Of a stretch of DNA of 17,394 nucleotides, positions 14,349 through 17,394 are shown piece after piece. How positions within the stretch are numbered: the stretch's first letter is position 1; each line of letters begins with the position of its first letter. The position numbers and the translations under genes are program-made. Under the pieces are notes generated by a model. The model had not been told where the DNA came from. It did no database searches and saw nothing but the letters and a program-made list of their open reading frames with translations. Source of the stretch: an uncultured Spirochaetaceae bacterium (GTDB taxonomy: Bacteria > Spirochaetota > Spirochaetia > Sphaerochaetales > Sphaerochaetaceae); NCBI GenBank assembly GCA_944389985.1, contig CALXON010000148.1, forward strand, positions 1-17,394. Reading direction: 5' to 3'.

Positions 14349-15666
14349 CATAACATTCGGTTTCACGTCTGAAGAGACTCTGTTCAGGTCCTTCAGGCTG
14401 TCACTGGAAAACCGCAGCCATGTCCTGATCCTCGCAGAGCCGGGGAAGGGCAAGACCACACTTGCGAAGATCCTCACAGGTTCAGTTCCCAAGTACAGCG
14501 GAGGGACACTCTCCGGCCATTTCATCGTGAACGGCATTGATATCCTCAGTAAGGATATCTCAGAGAGAATGGAATATGCCGGAAGGGTGAGTCAGAACAC
14601 AGATGAGATGATGCTCTTCTCATCTGTACAGGAGGAGATATCATTTCCCCTTGAGAATATGGGTCTCTGCAGGGAGGAAAGGGAGAGACGCATGGCTGAT
14701 GCCCTTTCTCTCTTCGGCCTTGAGAGATACCGTGATGTATCGACTTCCGAACTCTCTGGAGGTGAGAAGAGAAGGCTCATGCTTGCCGTACTTTTCGCCA
14801 TTGATCCTGCCATATACATTCTTGATGAGTCATTTGATGAGCTCTCCCCGTCATGGAGACAGCGGCTTGCCGGGATCATAAGGAATCTGGACAGGACTGT
14901 CATCGCATTCGGCAGTCATGAACTCTCTGAGTATGACGGTATATTCGACAAAGTCATCACGATCGGAACCAATGGTGATGCTGTTCCATATGTCAGGAAA
15001 GATATACCGGTATTCTCTCTTCCTTCAGTCCAGAAGAAAGGTATGTCTCTTTCTGTGTCGGATCTCGTCATCACGCGTGAGCACAGAAGCTCGGATGAGC
15101 TGCCGTCATTCGGATTAACTGTACCTTCTTTTGATCTTCATGGAGGTGAGTGTGTCGTTCTTACCGGTGAGAACGGCTCGGGAAAAAGCTCATTCTCCAG
15201 GGTTCTTTCCGGTCTTCTGAAGGAGCAGTCAGGATCTGTGACCTCCGGAAACACTGTCATTCCATATAAGGAGCGGAGGCATATGACAGCGTACCTCATG
15301 CAGAATCCATATGAGGAGCTGTTCCTGCCGACAGTCAGAGATGAGCTTTCCAGCACAGGAGCGTCAGAGAAGGATATCTCGGAGGCTCTGGAGCTTTTTG
15401 CGCTTGACGGGAATGAGTATGTGCAGGAGATGTCATACGGCAGGGCCAAGATGCTTCAGGCCGCTCTGTTCTTCCTGCTCTCAAGACCGTTCGCCATATT
15501 CGATGAGCTTGACAGCGCGCTGTCCACAGATGACTTCATCAAGGCTGTGAGAGTCTATCTTGAGAAAGGCACAGGTCTTATTGTCATAACCCATGACATG
15601 AACGTCTCAGCGATGCTTCCCGGACGGCATTTCATGATAGAGGGAGGTACTCTTCATGAATGTTAG
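14335..15666 (+). CDS. ECF transporter ATPase, fused tandem NBDs (EcfA-EcfA')
   Basis: 443 residues holding two ABC domains. N-half: Walker A A-E-P-G-K-G-K-T (34-41, first Gly replaced by Ala), Gln87, L-S-G-G-E (140-144), catalytic Glu165 and His195. C-half: Walker A G-E-N-G-S-G-K-S (278-285), Gln323, signature M-S-Y-G-R (366-370) where L-S-G-G-Q is expected, Glu391, His420. Downstream overlapping EcfT and adjacent S component identify it as the energising unit of an energy-coupling-factor importer, which takes up a vitamin or similar micronutrient. In a head-to-tail pseudo-dimer the altered N-half Walker A faces the altered C-half signature, so one composite site may be poor while the other is intact. 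The start overlaps plsC; AGG at 14327-14329 is a modest Shine-Dalgarno. Confidence 0.9.
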   Translation: MAEIDITFGFTSEETLFRSFRLSLENRSHVLILAEPGKGKTTLAKILTGSVPKYSGGTLSGHFIVNGIDILSKDISERMEYAGRVSQNTDEMMLFSSVQEEISFPLENMGLCREERERRMADALSLFGLERYRDVSTSELSGGEKRRLMLAVLFAIDPAIYILDESFDELSPSWRQRLAGIIRNLDRTVIAFGSHELSEYDGIFDKVITIGTNGDAVPYVRKDIPVFSLPSVQKKGMSLSVSDLVITREHRSSDELPSFGLTVPSFDLHGGECVVLTGENGSGKSSFSRVLSGLLKEQSGSVTSGNTVIPYKERRHMTAYLMQNPYEELFLPTVRDELSSTGASEKDISEALELFALDGNEYVQEMSYGRAKMLQAALFFLLSRPFAIFDELDSALSTDDFIKAVRVYLEKGTGLIVITHDMNVSAMLPGRHFMIEGGTLHEC

Positions 15667-16390
15667 CAGCTATGTATATGGCAGATCGTTCTATCATCGT
15701 TTTGACGTGAGGCCTAAACTCGCATTCACGCTTCTTTTCTCCATCGTGACATTCATGATGTCATCACCGGAGGGAATGGCAGCCGTACTGCTGCTGCCAC
15801 TCATACTGATGCTCATTGCAGCGGGAGCAAAGGAGACATGGCACTGTTATCTTCATATCCTGCCGCTTGTCATCATTCTCCTTCTTTTCATACCTCTTCA
15901 GGAAAGGGACGGCGTTCCTCTTTTAATCGTCCACGGTATCACTGTAATGACGGAGGAGGGCCTCTGGACTGTCATGAGGATCATCTCAAGACTTTGCGGG
16001 GTCTCCGGGATACTTATGCTTCTTCTCATCACGGAGAGGAATGAGGATATAATCAGGGGACTCAGGGCCTTCCATCTGCCGTACAATGCGGCTATCGCGG
16101 TATCGATGATCCTCCGCTTCATACCATACCTTGCTTCCCTTTTCTCAGAGATAAGGGATTCCATGTCACTGAGGCTGGAAGAGGGAAAGAGAGGCTATCC
16201 TGTACTTCCCTCGATAACCTCCCTGGTGGTTGCATCGATCAGAATGATTCCTGAGACAGCCGCGGCCCTTGAGGAGAGAGGATTCGGAAGGCGGAAATTA
16301 CAGTATGAACCGTCTGAAAAGCCACAGAGCTATTCACTGCAGTGGCTTCTTGGTGCTATCATTCCGCTCAGTCTGTTGTTTGTGAGGTAG
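15656..16390 (+). CDS. ecfT: ECF transporter transmembrane subunit EcfT
   Basis: 244 residues with several membrane helices (about 22-37, 42-57, 65-81, 105-125, 145-165 and a C-terminal one at 228-243) and a long cytoplasmic part. The second coupling motif is clear: A-L-E-E-R-G-F-G (204-211), matching the A-x-x-A/E-R-G type motif that docks on the ATPases. The first expected motif (around 166-180, S-L-R-L-E-E-G) is much less like the usual A-Q-x-A-R-G. GGGAGG eight bases before the ATG supports the start. It overlaps the ATPase gene by 11 bases, and the S component begins three bases after its stop, so all three ECF parts are probably translated together. Confidence 0.9.
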   Translation: MNVSSYVYGRSFYHRFDVRPKLAFTLLFSIVTFMMSSPEGMAAVLLLPLILMLIAAGAKETWHCYLHILPLVIILLLFIPLQERDGVPLLIVHGITVMTEEGLWTVMRIISRLCGVSGILMLLLITERNEDIIRGLRAFHLPYNAAIAVSMILRFIPYLASLFSEIRDSMSLRLEEGKRGYPVLPSITSLVVASIRMIPETAAALEERGFGRRKLQYEPSEKPQSYSLQWLLGAIIPLSLLFVR

Positions 16391-16393
16391 TTT

Positions 16394-16915
16394 ATGGCTG
16401 GAGAGAACAGAACTGCACTGAGGATAAGTCTGGTTGCCATCATGACGGCAATCGTCGCTGTATTCACGATCATCATAAGGATTCCTTCCCCTATAGGAGG
16501 GTATATATCACTCTGTGACGCTGCTGTCACATTCGTGGCATATGCGTTCGGCCCGTTCACAGGCCTGATCGCAGGCGGCCTCGGAGCGGCGTTCGCGGAT
16601 CTTCTCGGAGGATTCCCGCAGTGGGCGCTGATCTCCTTCATCGTCCATGGTGTGGAGGCCCTTCTGATGGGCCTTGTTGTCAGGAAGGACAGCTCGTCTA
16701 TGGCAATGCGCATCGTGGCCGCGCTCATCGCTGTTGTCATAGTCTCATGCGGCTATCTTTTCCTCACTACGCTCTTCGGTCTCACTGTATTCACCGAAGC
16801 CCTTCTCGAAGTTCCGGGGAATATTATACAGAGCGGAGTGGGAGCCGTCATAGGACTCCTGTTGTACAGCGGTGTAAGGAAAGCATACAGAAAGCTTGAT
16901 GACCTGAGATGGTAG
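16394..16915 (+). CDS. ECF transporter substrate-binding (S) subunit, COG4720-like
   Basis: 173 residues, a small hydrophobic protein of about six helices. The block I-P-S-P-I-G-G-Y-I-S-L-C-D-A (30-43), then F-G-P-F-T-G-L-I-A-G-G-L-G-A-A-F-A-D (52-69), L-L-G-G-F-P-Q-W (70-77) and H-G-V-E (85-88), matches the COG4720-type S components as I remember them. An A-x-x-x-A pair (Ala15, Ala19) in helix 1 is the usual contact with EcfT. COG4720 includes proteins proposed for hydroxymethylpyrimidine and other vitamins, so the substrate remains open. GAGG six bases upstream supports the ATG. The stop is followed at once by a perfect TATAAT and then the guaA leader. Confidence 0.88.
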   Translation: MAGENRTALRISLVAIMTAIVAVFTIIIRIPSPIGGYISLCDAAVTFVAYAFGPFTGLIAGGLGAAFADLLGGFPQWALISFIVHGVEALLMGLVVRKDSSSMAMRIVAALIAVVIVSCGYLFLTTLFGLTVFTEALLEVPGNIIQSGVGAVIGLLLYSGVRKAYRKLDDLRW

Positions 16916-16921
16916 TATAAT
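16916..16921 (+). promoter_or_regulatory. Candidate -10 box of guaA
   Basis: Perfect TATAAT immediately after the S-component stop codon, 48 bases before the guaA ATG. The nearest -35-like TTGATG (16896-16901) is only 14 bases away, so the promoter is uncertain; guaA may also be read through from the ECF genes. Confidence 0.35.
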
Positions 16922-16958
16922 GCTGCCGATCTTTGATAAACTCTATTCTATCCCCGTC

Positions 16959-16964
16959 AGGAGG
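16959..16964 (+). promoter_or_regulatory. Shine-Dalgarno fixing the guaA start
   Basis: AGGAGG five bases before the ATG at 16970. The 54-base gap after the S component holds no riboswitch-sized structure. Confidence 0.85.
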
Positions 16965-16969
16965 CACAT

Positions 16970-17394
16970 ATGGCTATCAAAGACCATGATTCAATTATCG
17001 TCCTCGATTTCGGCGCCCAGTACAGCCAGCTCATTGCAAGGCGTGTCAGGGAGTGCGGCGTCTACAGCCAGATCGTTCCGTTCACGGTTTCTGCCGAGGA
17101 AGTCAGGAAGATCGCACCTTCCGGTATCATATTCTCCGGTGGACCATGCTCTGTGACAGCAGAGGGCTCACCCCGTCCGGACAAGGAGATCTTCAATCTC
17201 GGAATTCCCGTCCTCGGCATCTGTTATGGACTGCAGGTCATGACCGAGGTCCTTGGTGGTCATGTGTCATCATCTGGAAAGAAGGAGTACGGACTCCAGA
17301 ATATCGACATAACTGACAGCACATCGGAGCTTCTCAGGGATGTCTCTGACAAGAGTCAGGTCTGGATGAGCCATGGAGATTCTGTAGACAGACT
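16970..17394 (+). CDS. guaA: GMP synthase (glutamine-hydrolysing), N-terminal part, cut by right edge
   Basis: 141 codons are present, all within the class I glutamine amidotransferase domain. The N-terminus reads I-V-L-D-F-G-A-Q-Y-S-Q-L-I-A-R-R, the typical GuaA opening. The nucleophile is the Cys of G-I-C-Y-G-L-Q (codons near 17218-17235), the oxyanion-hole block is S-G-G-P, and M-S-H-G-D follows near the edge. The enzyme converts XMP to GMP with glutamine. The ATP-pyrophosphatase and dimerisation domains would lie beyond the window. It is the last visible gene of the long plus-strand series, after the ECF genes. Confidence 0.95.
   Translation, partial: MAIKDHDSIIVLDFGAQYSQLIARRVRECGVYSQIVPFTVSAEEVRKIAPSGIIFSGGPCSVTAEGSPRPDKEIFNLGIPVLGICYGLQVMTEVLGGHVSSSGKKEYGLQNIDITDSTSELLRDVSDKSQVWMSHGDSVDR

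Noticed and set aside
14335..15666. A frameshift or pseudogene in the ECF ATPase because of the odd signature
   Set aside because: The frame is continuous through both domains, the remaining motifs are intact and the gene is tightly coupled to its neighbours, so the change looks like real divergence.
16916..16969. A possible purine riboswitch ahead of guaA
   Set aside because: The gap is only 54 bases, has no three-way-junction pairing I can find, and ends in a plain Shine-Dalgarno.

Overview
The window looks like a compact chromosomal segment from a spirochaete, most likely near Sphaerochaeta/Treponema. Pointers are a class I (archaeal-type) lysyl-tRNA synthetase, a long ~500-residue serine hydroxymethyltransferase, a DPBB-plus-SPOR envelope protein, and roughly balanced GC by eye. 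This placement is inferred from gene content, not from a search. Coding density is very high. No gene-free gap exceeds about 106 bases, many genes overlap by 1-15 bases, and no tRNA, rRNA, CRISPR array, insertion sequence or prophage gene is visible.

Layout. (1) 1-952, minus strand: a secreted RlpA-like/SPOR protein, then through a TGATG overlap a membrane protein resembling the CrtO-type acyltransferase family, which runs off the left edge. (2) 1039-6624, plus strand: class I LysRS, an NADPH-dependent FMN reductase-like flavoprotein, and a heterodimeric ABC exporter whose two subunits show the classic one-degenerate-site pattern. (3) 6625-8156, minus strand: HAD phosphatase then Era GTPase (ATGA overlap), convergent with the exporter. 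(4) 8220-9734, plus strand: glyA, divergent from the HAD gene across a 63-base gap that contains a perfect 9-bp inverted repeat around overlapping -10 boxes. (5) 9720-10211, minus strand: a MacroD-like macrodomain protein, overlapping the glyA 3' end antiparallel. (6) 10318 to the right edge, plus strand: a closely packed series of DEAD-box helicase, ABC exporter, PlsC acyltransferase, fused double-NBD ECF ATPase, EcfT, an ECF substrate-binding subunit, and the start of guaA.

How it fits together. The window mixes housekeeping functions (tRNA charging, 30S assembly through Era, one-carbon metabolism, GMP synthesis, RNA remodelling) with envelope and transport functions (two ABC exporters, PlsC, an ECF vitamin-type importer, an envelope SPOR protein). 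The most unusual observations are these: the degenerate residues of the fused ECF ATPase fall into one composite ATP site; the DPBB protein lacks the RlpA catalytic signature; the glyA/HAD intergene has an operator-like palindrome; and several first-in-transcript genes have a -10-like box about 6-7 bases from the ATG and no Shine-Dalgarno, suggesting leaderless mRNAs. I did not find a clearly new multi-gene defence or mobile system here.
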